Source: Epinephelus fuscoguttatus | Lineage: Eukaryota; Chordata; Actinopteri; Perciformes; Serranidae | Reading direction: 5' to 3' | NCBI RefSeq assembly: GCF_011397635.1 | Contig: NC_064758.1 | Location: forward strand, 14,466,013-14,530,012 | Length of the DNA: 64,000 nt | Part shown: in pieces, positions 1 to 10,691 of the stretch | How the letters are laid out: the number at the start of each line of letters is the position of its first letter | How positions within the stretch are numbered: position 1 is the first letter of the stretch | Notes under the pieces: model-generated | Database searches by the model: none | What the model saw: only the letters and a program-made list of their open reading frames with translations | What the model was told of the DNA's origin: nothing | Program-made: the position numbers and the translations under genes

Positions 1-243
1 AGAGGAAGACTGAAACACACTCTGTGGGTGTGAAGATGGGCGTTACACTCAAATCATCATCATTAAATCAATTTCAAAACTTTTAAAATTAAAAGTCCCA
101 GAAATCGCGGTCCCTCTGCCCTACTCTGTTTATATTTTCATACGTGTGAAACTGGACTTGCAGACACAAGTTCCAATGAAAGCGTCTTCCTTATCACAGG
201 TTGTTTCACATTCTTTGTCCTCTCCATGTCCACACTCTTGCAG

Positions 244-418
244 ATAAAGCCCTGGTCGGAGCTGTCATGTCACCTCAAGCTCTACTTCTGCTTCACCATA
301 GCGTCTCTGCTGGCACTGCTCAGCCTCACCCTGTACAGCATCTACAAGCAGCACAAGGACACTGGTGTGTCTGATGAGGACAACTTCACTGTGTCTCTCA
401 TCCAGTTGGTTGGAATAC
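244..418 (+). CDS. Membrane-protein gene, first exon in window
   Basis: The acceptor is CTCTTGCAG at 235-243 and the donor GTGAGT starts at 419. The exon carries the hydrophobic segment [19 protein letters not shown] followed by a polar loop ([13 protein letters not shown]), and ends one base into a codon. No methionine before the acceptor is needed, so this is an internal exon. Confidence 0.8.
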
Positions 419-3400
419 GTGAGTACAATCACTCGACATCCTGAGGCACTGTCAGTGTCCTCAGGATGTCGATGTAACACCATGCCCGTTTAACTGCCAG
501 CTACACTGTCTGCAAAAAGCAGAAGTTTTCCAGTGTAATCATGTGATGAAAACTGCTGCACTTTAACTTTGCATTTTGCCCAGATGGATTTACTGTCTCA
601 TCTTCTACAGACTGTCTGTTGAAGCTTTATTCTTTCCCAAGTTGTTTTTAATGACCTTCTTTTGCAGTGTTTTACTTTTCTTAATGATAGATTTGCTGCT
701 GTATCACTTCTATCAGTCTACAGTTAAACCTTTACAATAGCCACAACTGTGTTAATGAAATTAGAGTTACAGCTCACAGTATTTTTCCTTATGGATTAGT
801 CTGCCAAATATTTTCTTGATCAATCATTTAGTCTGTAAAAAGTCAGAAAATACAAGTTCCCAGGACCCACTGTACATAACATCTTAAAATGTCTGTATTC
901 ATGACTAAAGGTCCAGAACTAAAATATATTCAGTTTACTATCATACAGTAGGAGACTAAGGAAATACATTTAGAAGCTAGAACAAGTGAGTTTTTGACAG
1001 TTATCCTTTAAACAGTAATTGACTAGTTTAGTTAGTAGTTTTGGCACAAAATGTTTCTTTGTTCACACAGACTGTTCAACTTCTGCATACACACAGATTT
1101 AGCAGTTTGATTCCATATCTTGCTCCGTTATTAATACTGTGCTGATGAGTCTGACAGATCTATGGGTGCAGTTGAATTGGTAAAGTTGTCCCCTGCAGCA
1201 GAGGAGAGAGCACATCATGTATCCCATTGATGATCAAATTTGATCAATTTTGCTGTGTCTTGATTATTCCCAAAGCAAGATAATTTGGTCAGTCAGCTGC
1301 TTTGGGGGTTTAAATCAGGTTTTCTGTCATGAGACTGTCACGCTTGTAATTGGGGTAGATCACCACGGTAACGCTGCACAGAGCAGGGTAACTTCAGTGG
1401 ATCAGGTCAAACTGTCTGCCAAGCATTCAGATCACCAGAAAAATTAAATCATTGCTTCCAAAATGGACAAAAGTGCTGAGTTTATAATAGTGGTAAGAAA
1501 TAAAGCACAAAAGCAGGTGTCAGTGTTTTATCGCATGTCATATTAAAGGCACAGTTCATCCCAAAATCAGAAATACATATCTTTTCCTCTTACCTGTAGT
1601 GGTTTTATCAGTTCAGATTTTTTTGGTGTGAGTTTCCAGGTGTTGGAGATATCGGCCATAGAGATGTCTGCCTTCTCTACAATATAATGGAACTAGATGG
1701 CACTCAGCTTGTGGTGCTCAAAGCTCCAAAAAAGTACATTTAAAAAACCTCAGCAGCAATGTCTCTTTCAAGATATCATGACCTGCGTACTAAAGATAAT
1801 CCACAGACCTTGTTGTGAGCAGTTTCATGTAGGAACTATTTTCTCCCTACCAAACTACATGTGCCAAAAGTATCACCATGCAGAAGGAAGTGAACATCTA
1901 CTCATGGACGAGAGGCTTGCACTCATTACAGTAACAGATATAAACATTAATGACGTCTTCCTCAGCTGAGCTGTAACGTTAGCTAGCTCAGTGGTGCTAG
2001 GTGAGCTAACAGTAGATGTATGCCTCCTTATGCATGGTGATCAGTTGGCGAGTGTGAGTAATCAGGACACTATTTCTAGAAAGAGACATTGCTGTTGAGT
2101 TTTTTAAATGAATTTTTCTATTTCCGTTATATTCAAGAGGAGGCAGACAACTCTACAGCCGATATCTCCAACACTCTGCACTACATGTAAGAGGAAAAAT
2201 CAGTATTTTTTATCTGGGGGTGAACAGTGCTTTTGAGTCCCCCGCTCTCAGTTCTGATGATTTTGCTTGTAATCGACAACTTCCTCTTTTCAAGTGAACA
2301 TGCTCAGATCTGTAAAACCCAGAGTTAACAAAGACAGTTAATAACATGCTTCGTGATACCAGTAATTCAGGATCATTAATGATAAGCTCAGTGACGTAAG
2401 GAAAAACTGTGTCGTTGCTCTTTATTTTCACGTCAGTAGTGATCAGATGAAGAAGTCAACAAAGCAAACTGGGTTCCTCCTTAACTGCTGAACTAGACAG
2501 CACACAAATCACAGCAAGCCTGAATATGATTTTTTTTTAAAAAACAGGATAGTAGTAGTAGTGTGCACGCAAACATATTAGAAAGGACTTCCTTTCTTAT
2601 TTTCATCACTCAGGACTATATTGCCCATTAATATTCAGTAATTACTATTTTGTTTCCTACAGACACCGAAAAGTCAAATGACAATAAAGCCTCCGTCACA
2701 GTTTCAGAGTCTACCCCCACCACCTTCCATAGCTAGTTGCTGTTTGTAAGTGATTTCATAGACCAATAAACTTAAACTCTGGAGAAATTTTGTGAAAAAA
2801 TAATTGATTCAATGCAGACAAACTTTGTTAAAAAGCTATTTTTTTACTCCCACTTGTCTCGTGCAGAGTCATGAAGGGCTGGAGCCGGTTCCAGCAGACA
2901 CTGGACAAGAAATCACATTAATTAATATATTTGAATTATAAGAAACCTTTAGATAAATATTTGACCTTTGGTAGCTTGTAATAAGTGTTTGTTATTGTTA
3001 CTGACATTTTATACACGAAATAATTAATAGAAAAGATCATCTGTGTAGCTGCATAAAGAAAAGAGTGCTGTAATAAAATGGCCTGTGTTGTTTGTGTGCA
3101 TTGTACGGTCTGTCCTCTACAGTGTTCTGCATCTACTACATCGTCCGAGGCGTGTTGCAGGAGAACAAACAGGAGCTGGTTGTGTTTGGGCTCAGCGTGT
3201 TGGTGGTGATGGTTCGATCGGTGGTCAACTTCTCCGTGCAGGGGTCAGAGGGCAAGCAGGAGCTGCTGGTAGGTCACTCTCTACTGCTCAGGACTCTTTG
3301 AGGCAAAACACTGCATGAGGAGTTTTTAAAATGAATAACCATTTATTTATTTATTATAGTAATGATAATAAAAACACAGCTGTGGAAGCTCACTTTAAAA

Positions 3401-6400
3401 GTTTCTGAATCTTCTGTGTTTTCTTATCAATTCGACTGATGTATTGATTTTTTTTAAGGATCTAAAAAACAAACAAGAATCCAAGAGATAACATGTTAAA
3501 GTGAGAACACGTGTTTTCAGCACAGCCCCAAGATGTCAGAAACAAGACAGCCATTATGACATAACATTACGTTACAGAATTACATTAGAGACAGGGAAAA
3601 TATAAAACTTCAGATTTTTAGAATTCAGTATACACAAATTAAATTCCATCATATTCTCTTTAAACTCTGCTTCTTTTTTAAAGTTTAAATCAATTATAAA
3701 ATGTGTACTAATCTTTTTTTTTTTTTTTCATTTAAACTCAACAACTGCCAACATCATGTATAAAACATGTTAATTGCTGTAACTTTGTCACAAAGACAAG
3801 GTCAGATCTGACCTTTAACTGTCCCATGGATTTGGACAACTTGATATACATATATATGATGGGAGGACAGTGGGACACCAGTATAAATCAAGGTGTTGTT
3901 TCAATGTTGTAATGTAAAATTTGCTTTCTAGTAGCCACTGACTGATATTTAAAGGCCCAGCCTCTGATCAGGGCACACACTTTGGATGATGTGGTGCTGT
4001 AGACTGATCTGAGACTGGGGCTGTTAGACTAGGCAAGGGTGTAGATTTGGTTTCAGAAGTGGAGGGATACAATAAAGTCAGATGTAGTTTGACCAACAAA
4101 AAACTGAGTGCTATTCCATATATAACTCTAGCAAATTACAAAAATGTGTATCATGCTTTCCCTAATAAAAAATATTTGAAAATACTTTGTGAATTGCATT
4201 ATTAATGCATTTATCCTTAAATTACATTATTTTTTTTCTTGACAGAGACAGGATACTTTTTGTTGTTGAAGTGTGAGGTCTTTTCAGGAGAATATTTACT
4301 GCAAATTAAAAAAAAGAATTTAATTGGGTTTTACTTCATGAAAAACATGCAGAGAAGGGGAAGTAGTGTCTCTCACAAGAAGGCAGGGTAGCCACACCTC
4401 TAGCTACTGCTAGTGACAGTTTATTACTGTCATGATGATGATAATGATGGTGATGATGATGATGATTAATAACTCAGATAAATTTATGAACATTTTGATC
4501 TACTCATTGAAAAAAAAAAAGATTGCAGAACCATGACAGGACTGGATTCATACCAGCTGCTGGTTGCTGCTAATAATCTCACTTTTTTTTAATGACTTAA
4601 GTTTGTTGAATTTCAAATTTTCAACAACAAAAAATTTCCCTGAACAGCAACAACAAAAAAATAATGGAATAGGTAAGGATTGACTTATACTAATAGAAAA
4701 AAATAGAAGCAAATGAACCATAATGATAAAAACAATAAACCGGGGTAAATCAAAATAACAGCATTAACGTGACATGTAAGTTAACTTTACCACTGTTAAA
4801 TGTCTCTCCTGCACTCATTACAGACTACCGACGACATGCCTCTTTATGTTTACAACTGAACGTAACATTTAGCAACAAACACATTAATATTCGCACACCA
4901 TGTATGTTATGAGCCTGGTACCAAGCAAAATCCAAATCACTCCCCCTGTGCTCAGACAGGTGTGTTCACTGCCCCTCTGCACTGAGTGGCACCACAGAAA
5001 CATAACTCAATTAATATTATACTATTCTGCCTCATTTATTAAGCTATAGGATATTCTCTCAAAAGCTGCCATCTTGCATAATCTCACTTTATTAATGACG
5101 GGGAAACAACAGCTGATCCTCACAGCTCTCATCCTGCTGAAAGGAGTCACGCTTTCACCACTTGATGTCGCTGTTGTTGTTTGTATCAGTCGCATGTAGT
5201 TGTGTTCATCATTGTATCTCTGGCTGGATATCACAGCTCTGAGTTAATGTTTACGGAGGCTGAATCATTATGGAGCGAGATATTATTTGTGTAAACATAT
5301 TGACAATCTGTGTGTTATTGTGTAATCTGTAAATACAAAACATCTTCCACAAATACAAAAAAAGATTTGATTTTCACAAAACAAATAAAGAATACATTTG
5401 CAAATACACAAAAAAATTCCACAAATAAAACAAAAATCTTTGAATACATTTAATTAATTTGAAATTAAATGAAAAACATTTGTGAATACCTTCAGAACAT
5501 TTGTACAAAAGTGTACAAAAATTAAATATGAATGATAAATATCAATGAAATCCCCTCAGAGCAGCTTCTCATTAAGAGCAATCTGTGCCTGGGTGAGGTC
5601 AGCCAGGTAGGTCACCATCATCAGGTCGCGGATGTTGGTATTGAGTGTGTTGTCAGAGTCCTCGGCTGAGATGGCGGGAACATGGTTAACCAGTTCCATC
5701 AAGAAGCGGCCCTGCTGTTATCTGCTGTCACTTTGTCAGACGGCACATTCCTAACTTTCAAACAGATATTTGTGAATCTCAGTTCCACACTTGCAGATTT
5801 GCATTTTACATTCACTGAGTCTTTTTTTTTTATTTTTTTGAATTTGTTTGCGTGTTTTCAGATCAGTTTTATATTTACAAAATACTTTAGTGTGTTTACA
5901 AATCTTTTTTTTTTTCAATTTATGGAAATTTATTGCTTTATACTTACAGATTACACATTTACACACAGACTGTCCATCTGTCACAAATAATACTGAGTTA
6001 AATCTATCTCCATTAATAATCTACACTAATCATTTGTGTTGATAAGTTTGAAGTGGACTGATGGTAAATTCTGAGAAACTAATTTTGGCTTGTACCAAAG
6101 GAGAAAACACTGCTGTTTAGTTTTGTGGACAAAAAAAAATACAGGCTGATGAGGGATTGTCAGAGATAACACGACAAAATCCAGGATTCCAGCCAGCTGT
6201 TTGATGTCCATAACGGGAGACACATGACAACCACGTAGATAAACACGCCAATAAAGAAGTACTTGGCTGCTGATCAGTGACCTTTAGACCCTTACTGACC
6301 TCTGCCCTGAATAAAGTTACATAGTTTTTATCTCCTCGCAGGAAACACTACGCATGTGTCATATTTCCATGGATGACAGTTGGTCTGTCAGTCCATCACT

Positions 6401-9400
6401 TTACTTACTTATGCCAAACACTACCACTGAAGTTTAGGCCCTCGGCAAAGGACCTCCAGATTTCTCAGTCATAATAAAACCTTGTCTGGTGGTGTTCGGC
6501 ACTGGGATTCGTATTGTGTGTGCCCGATCCATCTCCATCTTCTCTCCAGTTTCATCTGCTGCTGGTAGTTGCTGTATCCTCAGCCACAGATCATTATTGC
6601 TGTTCTTGTCTGGCCAGTGGATATTTAAAAAAAAATGTTCGGCAGTTGCAGATACATTTTTGCACTTTATTGATTGCGGTGTCAGTCGTTCTCCAGATGT
6701 TGACACCATTAAGCAGCACTGATTTTACACTAGAGACTTTAAGATTACCCCCTGTTTGTCAGTGATACTCCCCAAGTAGGTAAAGCACTCTGATTCTTTG
6801 AGCCTGCTGCCTTTAAATGGGGCTGGTTCCACACTGGTTACATTCATCCCCATGATCGTTTCATCTGTCCCTTATGGATGTTAAGTCCATCACTTGAGTC
6901 CAGATTGAAGTCTCAACAACTATCAGATCGATTTCCATGAAATGGTGATATTCATGGTCTCCAGAGGATTAATCCCACTGACTTTGGTGATCCCTTGACT
7001 TTTCCTGTCGTGCCACCGTCAGGTCAAAATTCCAGTTTATCCAACACTTTGATTTATGACTAAACACCTACAAAACTAAATTAGTATTAGTGTTAGGTAT
7101 CGTTGTTTTGGCAGCACTCACACATCACATGTTGTATATATAGAATTACGCGTTAATCAAAGTTTATTCACTCGCTGTGATCTGTTTGTGTTGCAGGTTC
7201 GTTTCATGTGCATCATGTGTCTGGGCGTGATCCACGTCTTCTGCACCACGCTGCTCATCCGGAGGCCCAATATGATGGCATTCCGTGTGGGCGGGGCCTT
7301 GGAGAGCCTCCAGGAGCAATACTTCCTGCTCAACCTATGCTTCTCTATGGTGACCCTTGACCTTCAGGCTCAGGTTCATGTGCATTCCTTTATACATAAA
7401 TGCAGATAGTTAGCATGTTTTTTTGTTTTTTTTTTACATTCTTTACACTCAGGTGCTGTTCACCACTGACTCCAATTATATACTGTTAAACATTGGGTTG
7501 GGCCGACCTCCCAGTGATTTATTTGTTTTTCAATAGTATTTTTTACAGCTGAAAACTTGAATTTTGTCAACTCTATCAGGCACACAAAAAATCCATCCAT
7601 CCATCCATCCATCCATCCATCCATCCATCCATCCATCCATCCATCCATCCATCTTCTAACCTCTTCATCCTCTTGAGGGGGGCTGGAGCCTATCCCAGCT
7701 GACATTGGGCGAGAGGCAGGGTTCAGACTATCGCAGGGCTGACACATAGAGACAAACAACCATTCACGCTCACATTCACACCTACGGACAATTTAGAGTC
7801 ACCAATTAACCTAGTCCCCAATCTGCATGTCTTTGGACTGTGGGAGGAAGCCGGAGTGCCCGGAGAGAACGTGCAAACTCCGCACAGAAGGGCTGCCACA
7901 CCCGGGATCGAACCGGCAACCCTCTTGCTGTGAAGCAACAGTGCTAACCACCGCACCACCGTGCCGCCCATCACACAAAAAAGTCTTAGAATCATATTAT
8001 AAATCATTAAGTAAATATTTAATGATTTTTGTGTTATTTAGCTGTATTATAATCAAAAAGTTTAAAATCGTTTTATACAAGAGATGCCATTATAATGTTG
8101 CCCACTTGTAATTTCTGTTGATAACGTAATTTCTCTTTTTCATAAAAATCTAATTTTATTTAATTAAAAAAAAAAAAAAAAAACACATCAGGTGTGCCAT
8201 AGCAAATTTTGTTGAGATAAACTCATTTTACAAATCATTATGAATATTTATTTAATAAATATAGCTCACTTCTCGATGACAGTTGACAGAAAACTGACGG
8301 AGTCGACATCAAATAAAAACAAAATAGCACACAAACTTAAAAGAAAACTAGAAACAGACAGAGAAACAGACTGATATTAATACATATAACACCTGATAGC
8401 AATGTTATTTAATGAATTTATCAAAAAATAGGAAGTATACTAGTACTTGAAGTACTTAACCGGGAAGTGAGACAGGAGTCCATACGATATACAGCTGTGT
8501 TTGTATGTGTGATACACTATGATTTTTTTTGTGACGTGTGATTTAATTTTTATGAACATGGAGAGAGAAACAACAATAAGAACAACAAGTTTTTCAAGTT
8601 GGTTTGCAGTCAGGTCCCGTGTCCTGTGTCCCACATTGGAAACGTGTCTTGGTTGCATTCATTCCAAATCAGCTGGTGTTGCTGGAGAAACTGGTCTGCG
8701 TGCCTCTCCTCCAGCACGTTTCTCATCACGAGCCAACAAAATGCCTGTGTGTGTGACTTTAGAACAAACTTAAATCCGAGTATGTCCTCAAATTAGCTAC
8801 TGACTTCACTAAAGACATGCTGTTGGTGTGTTTCAGTTGTGTCTGTGTATCCTGATCATGACGTGGAAATCTGCCTCGTCTGCTACCCACAGCATCATCC
8901 TGGGTGTCGGGGTGGTGTGGGCCTGTCTGACTGCTGCTGTCGGGGCTGTTGCAGTGAGTGATCTTCATCCATCGTCTTCATTAGTGAAACTGCTATAAAA
9001 CTAATTAGAAAATATCACACAGGATGCACTAAACCGTCAGGAGCACACATGTTAAGTTCAGAAGCAGTCTGTGGTTGTAACTACTTGTTGTTTTCCAGGT
9101 TTTAAAGGAACTCAAGGTTTTAGTTTGGGTCTTCATGGTGCAAAATCTTCCTCAACTAGCCTACTTTGTTTATCTGATTTACACGGTGAGTTGCCAGTTT
9201 TCCTCTAGTTCAAACATTTCAGTAGATTCATTCAAGAAAATCATTCCTATACATTCAGGTATGGATGACTGCAGTAAAATAGTGGTTTGCCTTACTTACA
9301 GATGGCAGTGAAATGGTACGAGGACACGTCATACACCCTGGAGGCCGCCGCTGTCACCGGAGCTTTTATTTCACTGGTGATTAAAGTGGTTTTATTCTGG

Positions 9401-9711
9401 GGCCTCATCAGACTGGTGCATAGCTTCGGCCAAGGCCTGAGGGAAAGGAGTGAGTATACTGTCTGATGTCACAGCTTCTCTTTTCTCTTGATTTCAGTCC
9501 TTCAAACATGACTCTCAGCAGACGACAAAACAAAACACAGCATTAGGGAAACACTAACTAATCTTCACAAATGTCTAAATATCCTGACCACTTCCCTCTT
9601 TATGTTGTCTTGATCACGTTCCTGATTCTGAGAAACCTGAGGGGTGGCATAACGCCTAACTGTTGTTGTAACCTTATTTTTTTCTTTGCAGTGTTTGCAC
9701 CCAGCAAGTAA
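244..9711 (+). CDS. Multi-pass membrane protein, unrecognised (3' part of gene, seven exons)
   Basis: Coding exons are 244-418, 3123-3268, 7197-7373, 8837-8953, 9099-9185, 9302-9449 and 9692-9711. Every junction has AG/GT borders and the phases agree, giving 290 codons including a TAA stop at 9709-9711. The gene begins left of the window because the first exon here opens at an acceptor. The 289 residues contain about six to eight hydrophobic stretches separated by short polar loops, for example [38 protein letters not shown] and [19 protein letters not shown]. An acidic SDEDN loop follows the first stretch and the C-terminus is a short polar tail ending APSK. I see no catalytic motif, no repeated domain and no family signature that I can name, so I give no function. 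It runs convergently towards nadk. Confidence 0.8.
433..472. repeat. Strong short hairpin just inside an intron
   Basis: Perfect 14-base arms at 433-446 and 459-472 are followed inwards by four more pairs around a three-base loop (one bulged T). It starts 14 bases after an exon end. See findings. Confidence 0.7.
1543..2235. mobile_element. Non-autonomous DNA element with long inverted repeats
   Basis: The left end (TTAAAGGCACAGTTCATCCC at 1543) is matched in inverted orientation by the right end (GGGGGTGAACAGTGCTTTT near 2216-2234). Similarity between the arms continues inwards: GTGTTGGAGATATCGGC on the left is inverted at about 2157-2173, and AGCAATGTCTCTTTC on the left is inverted at about 2080-2095. 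The right arm lacks a block present in the left. No transposase is encoded. The extended arms suggest a MITE or fold-back element of unknown superfamily. Confidence 0.65.
3123..3268 (+). CDS. Membrane-protein gene, exon 2 in window
   Basis: The acceptor CCTCTACAG ends at 3122 and the donor GTAGGT starts at 3269. The first two bases complete the split leucine codon from the previous exon. It encodes two hydrophobic stretches, [11 protein letters not shown] and [18 protein letters not shown], and ends on a codon boundary. Confidence 0.8.
4429..4467 (+). repeat. Imperfect (TGA)n / (GAT)n microsatellite
   Basis: A run of ATG/GAT triplets with a few substitutions, in an intron. Confidence 0.8.
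5281..5992. mobile_element. AT-rich inverted-repeat element (MITE), copy A, carrying an eif3f fragment
   Basis: The ends TATTATTTGTG (5281-5291) and CACAAATAATA (5982-5992) are perfect 11-base inverted repeats. Weaker inverted similarity extends inwards (AATCTGTGTG and TGTAATCTGTAA on the left against TTACAGATTACA and CACACAGACTGT on the right). A second copy lies at 25635-26051. The interior is AT-rich and non-coding except for about 5550-5750, which is an eif3f-like coding fragment absent from copy B. Confidence 0.7.
5550..5750 (-). pseudogene. eif3f: eif3f C-terminal fragment, frameshifted, inside a MITE
   Basis: Read on the minus strand, the segment ends with [20 protein letters not shown], then LL and a TGA stop at 5556-5558. 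This closely matches my recollection of the extreme C-terminus of translation initiation factor 3 subunit F ([20 protein letters not shown] in human). Upstream the match continues through [10 protein letters not shown] and SDKVTADNS, but a frameshift separates these two blocks near 5705-5715. No start, poly(A) tail or splice site is seen, so it is a non-functional fragment of about 65 codons. It lies inside copy A of an inverted-repeat element and is absent from copy B. Confidence 0.7.
6434..6830 (-). mobile_element. Decayed non-LTR retrotransposon (reverse transcriptase C-terminal region)
   Basis: On the minus strand, frames interrupted by shifts spell pieces typical of LINE ORF2 downstream of the catalytic domain: [11 protein letters not shown], then [19 protein letters not shown], then [14 protein letters not shown], then a degraded IGHTLRKP-like stretch ([17 protein letters not shown]). 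These blocks occur in this order in RTE-like and related fish LINEs. It is broken and 5'-truncated and cannot be active. Clade assignment is uncertain. Confidence 0.6.
6895..7040 (+). repeat. Fish interspersed repeat fragment
   Basis: The stretch (CTCAACAACTATCAGATCG, then CATGGTCTCCAGAGGATTAA, then CTTTGGTGATCCCTTGACTT) resembles a common fish interspersed repeat that I know by pattern only. I cannot assign a class and see no terminal repeats. Confidence 0.4.
7197..7373 (+). CDS. Membrane-protein gene, exon 3 in window
   Basis: The acceptor TTGCAG ends at 7196. The donor after 7373 is GTTCAT, a weak but valid GT site, and the exon is phase 0 on both sides (59 codons). It encodes the segment [19 protein letters not shown] and then an amphipathic stretch ending in LDLQAQ. 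Confidence 0.75.
7374..8836 (+). other. Intron of the membrane-protein gene
   Basis: The intron contains the retroposon at 7592-7971 and a poly(A) tract at about 8165-8183. Nothing else was recognised. Confidence 0.55.
7592..7971 (-). mobile_element. tRNA-headed SINE-like retroposon with (ATGG)n tail and target-site duplication
   Basis: In minus orientation the element starts GGGCGGCACGGTGGTGCGG and ends in about 15 ATGG/GGAT units (7592-7653). Its head has an A-box-like TGGTGCGGTGG (7943-7958 region) and a consensus B box GGTTCGATCCC (complement of 7904-7914) at tRNA-like spacing. The body (CCCACAGTCCAAAGACATGC and the complement of CTGGAGCCTATCCCAGCTGA) is a very common fish repeat. The exact 11-base direct repeat CACACAAAAAA flanks it at 7581-7591 and 7972-7982, as expected for target-primed retroposition. 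No protein is encoded. Confidence 0.75.
8837..8953 (+). CDS. Membrane-protein gene, exon 4 in window
   Basis: The acceptor GTTTCAG ends at 8836 and the donor GTGAGTG starts at 8954. The exon holds exactly 39 codons. Its product has [10 protein letters not shown], a small serine/threonine-rich loop and the segment [20 protein letters not shown]. Confidence 0.78.
8954..9098 (+). other. Short intron of the membrane-protein gene
   Basis: A compact 145-base GT-AG intron with no embedded feature. Confidence 0.7.
9099..9185 (+). CDS. Membrane-protein gene, exon 5 in window
   Basis: The acceptor TTTTCCAG ends at 9098 and the donor GTGAGT starts at 9186. It has 29 codons and encodes one membrane segment, [20 protein letters not shown]. 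Confidence 0.78.
9302..9449 (+). CDS. Membrane-protein gene, exon 6 in window
   Basis: The acceptor CTTACAG ends at 9301 and the donor GTGAGTA starts at 9450. It encodes a charged loop ([12 protein letters not shown]) and the last membrane segment, then a basic tail (GQGLRER), ending one base into a codon. Confidence 0.78.
9692..9711 (+). CDS. Membrane-protein gene, terminal exon
   Basis: The acceptor TTTCTTTGCAG ends at 9691. The exon completes the split methionine codon, adds FAPSK and stops at TAA 9709-9711. The phase matches the previous exon exactly. Confidence 0.75.
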
Positions 9712-10240
9712 TAAAACATCTGGTGGTTGTGGACCAAGGACACAGCTGCATGCTGCGGACACAACAGTTTGAGCAGTGTGTTGCTGACCAGGGAGCTCAT
9801 ATTTTTATTCAGCATCTGCTCCACCAAAATGATCAGTCAGCTGACATCTTCTTTTTCTTTCTACCTTAATGTGCTGTTACTGTATACATTTTATTTGGTT
9901 TTAGCTAACACTTCATCAGGGTGCCTTTCTACAGGATGTAAAGCATCACAGCTGAACCTACATCACATGCTTTCGTAGATAGGATTCATAATGGTTTTTA
10001 ATTTTTTTGTTTTTACTGTAATATGTATTATGAAACTCAAATTTAATGTTGACTGACTTAAGTTTGCTTTTTTGAAATCATACTTATCTAACTTAAATTG
10101 TGATCTGCATTATCTAGACTCTGAGCGACACTGGAATATTTTTACTAAACTTTCTGCGGCACCTGACTGCACTGATCTAAGTGTTTTTTTGTTTTGTTTT
10201 TTATTCAGTGTTCTTAATAAAATATCAAAACAAGGCTGAT
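9712..10240 (+). other. 3' untranslated region and poly(A) signal of the membrane-protein gene
   Basis: No reading frame of note lies between the stop codon and an AATAAA at 10216-10221, the first good poly(A) signal downstream. Cleavage around 10235-10245 would give a 3' UTR of about 530 bases. The end point is inferred from the signal alone. Confidence 0.45.
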
Positions 10241-10691
10241 TTTTTTTGATTTGTTGCTCAATAAGAAAAGTGAAAAGGAAGTTATTTGGATTTAACTTGA
10301 CCTCCCTCTTGCAGGAATCCTGAAGTTAAATTTAACACCTTTTTAAAGACTGTTTTTCAGACCCCTTCCATACACAGCAGGGGTGTTTTGGTGCTTTTTT
10401 AGGCCAAGGACTCATTAGCCGAAAGAGAAACATAACAGGGACCCCCTACATATTACTCTGGGCAGAGGGAGGTTGTCAGGCAGAGGGCCATATGAGCTTC
10501 TGTCTTTAACTGTATTTGCTTTTCAGGTAGGTAAGAGGGAAACTCATTTTCACAAAGATGAGTTGCTGCTAAAGGCAATTTATATTGGATTCATGTGTAT
10601 TTTCAGTCAGTTTTTGAAAAGAAAAAGAAATCTATGAAACAGTTACACTAAGGACCCCCTGAATCACTGACCTCCTGTTGATAAAACAGTC

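Larger units (their letters stand above)
419..3122 (+). other. Intron of the membrane-protein gene
   Basis: The intron holds the hairpin at 433-472 and a fold-back element at 1543-2235. A short fragment at about 2872-2900 resembles part of the retroposon seen at 7592-7971. I see no exon in the remainder. Confidence 0.6.
3269..7196 (+). other. Intron of the membrane-protein gene
   Basis: This large intron contains a TGA-rich microsatellite (about 4429-4467), the inverted-repeat element with an eif3f fragment (5281-5992), a decayed LINE (about 6434-6880) and a further repeat (about 6895-7040). I see no additional exon. Confidence 0.6.

Noticed and set aside
433..472. microRNA precursor
   Set aside because: At 40 bases it is shorter than a canonical pre-miRNA (about 60-70). 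Kept only as a hairpin.
5682..5990. 102-codon plus-strand frame rich in phenylalanine
   Set aside because: It is the AT-rich interior of MITE copy A read in one frame. T-runs give the phenylalanine.
7460..7759. Frame with repeated WMDG tetrapeptides
   Set aside because: Pure translation of the (ATCC)n tail of the retroposon.
7904..7958. Genuine tRNA gene
   Set aside because: The A and B boxes belong to the retroposon head. No cloverleaf with a complete acceptor stem was seen.
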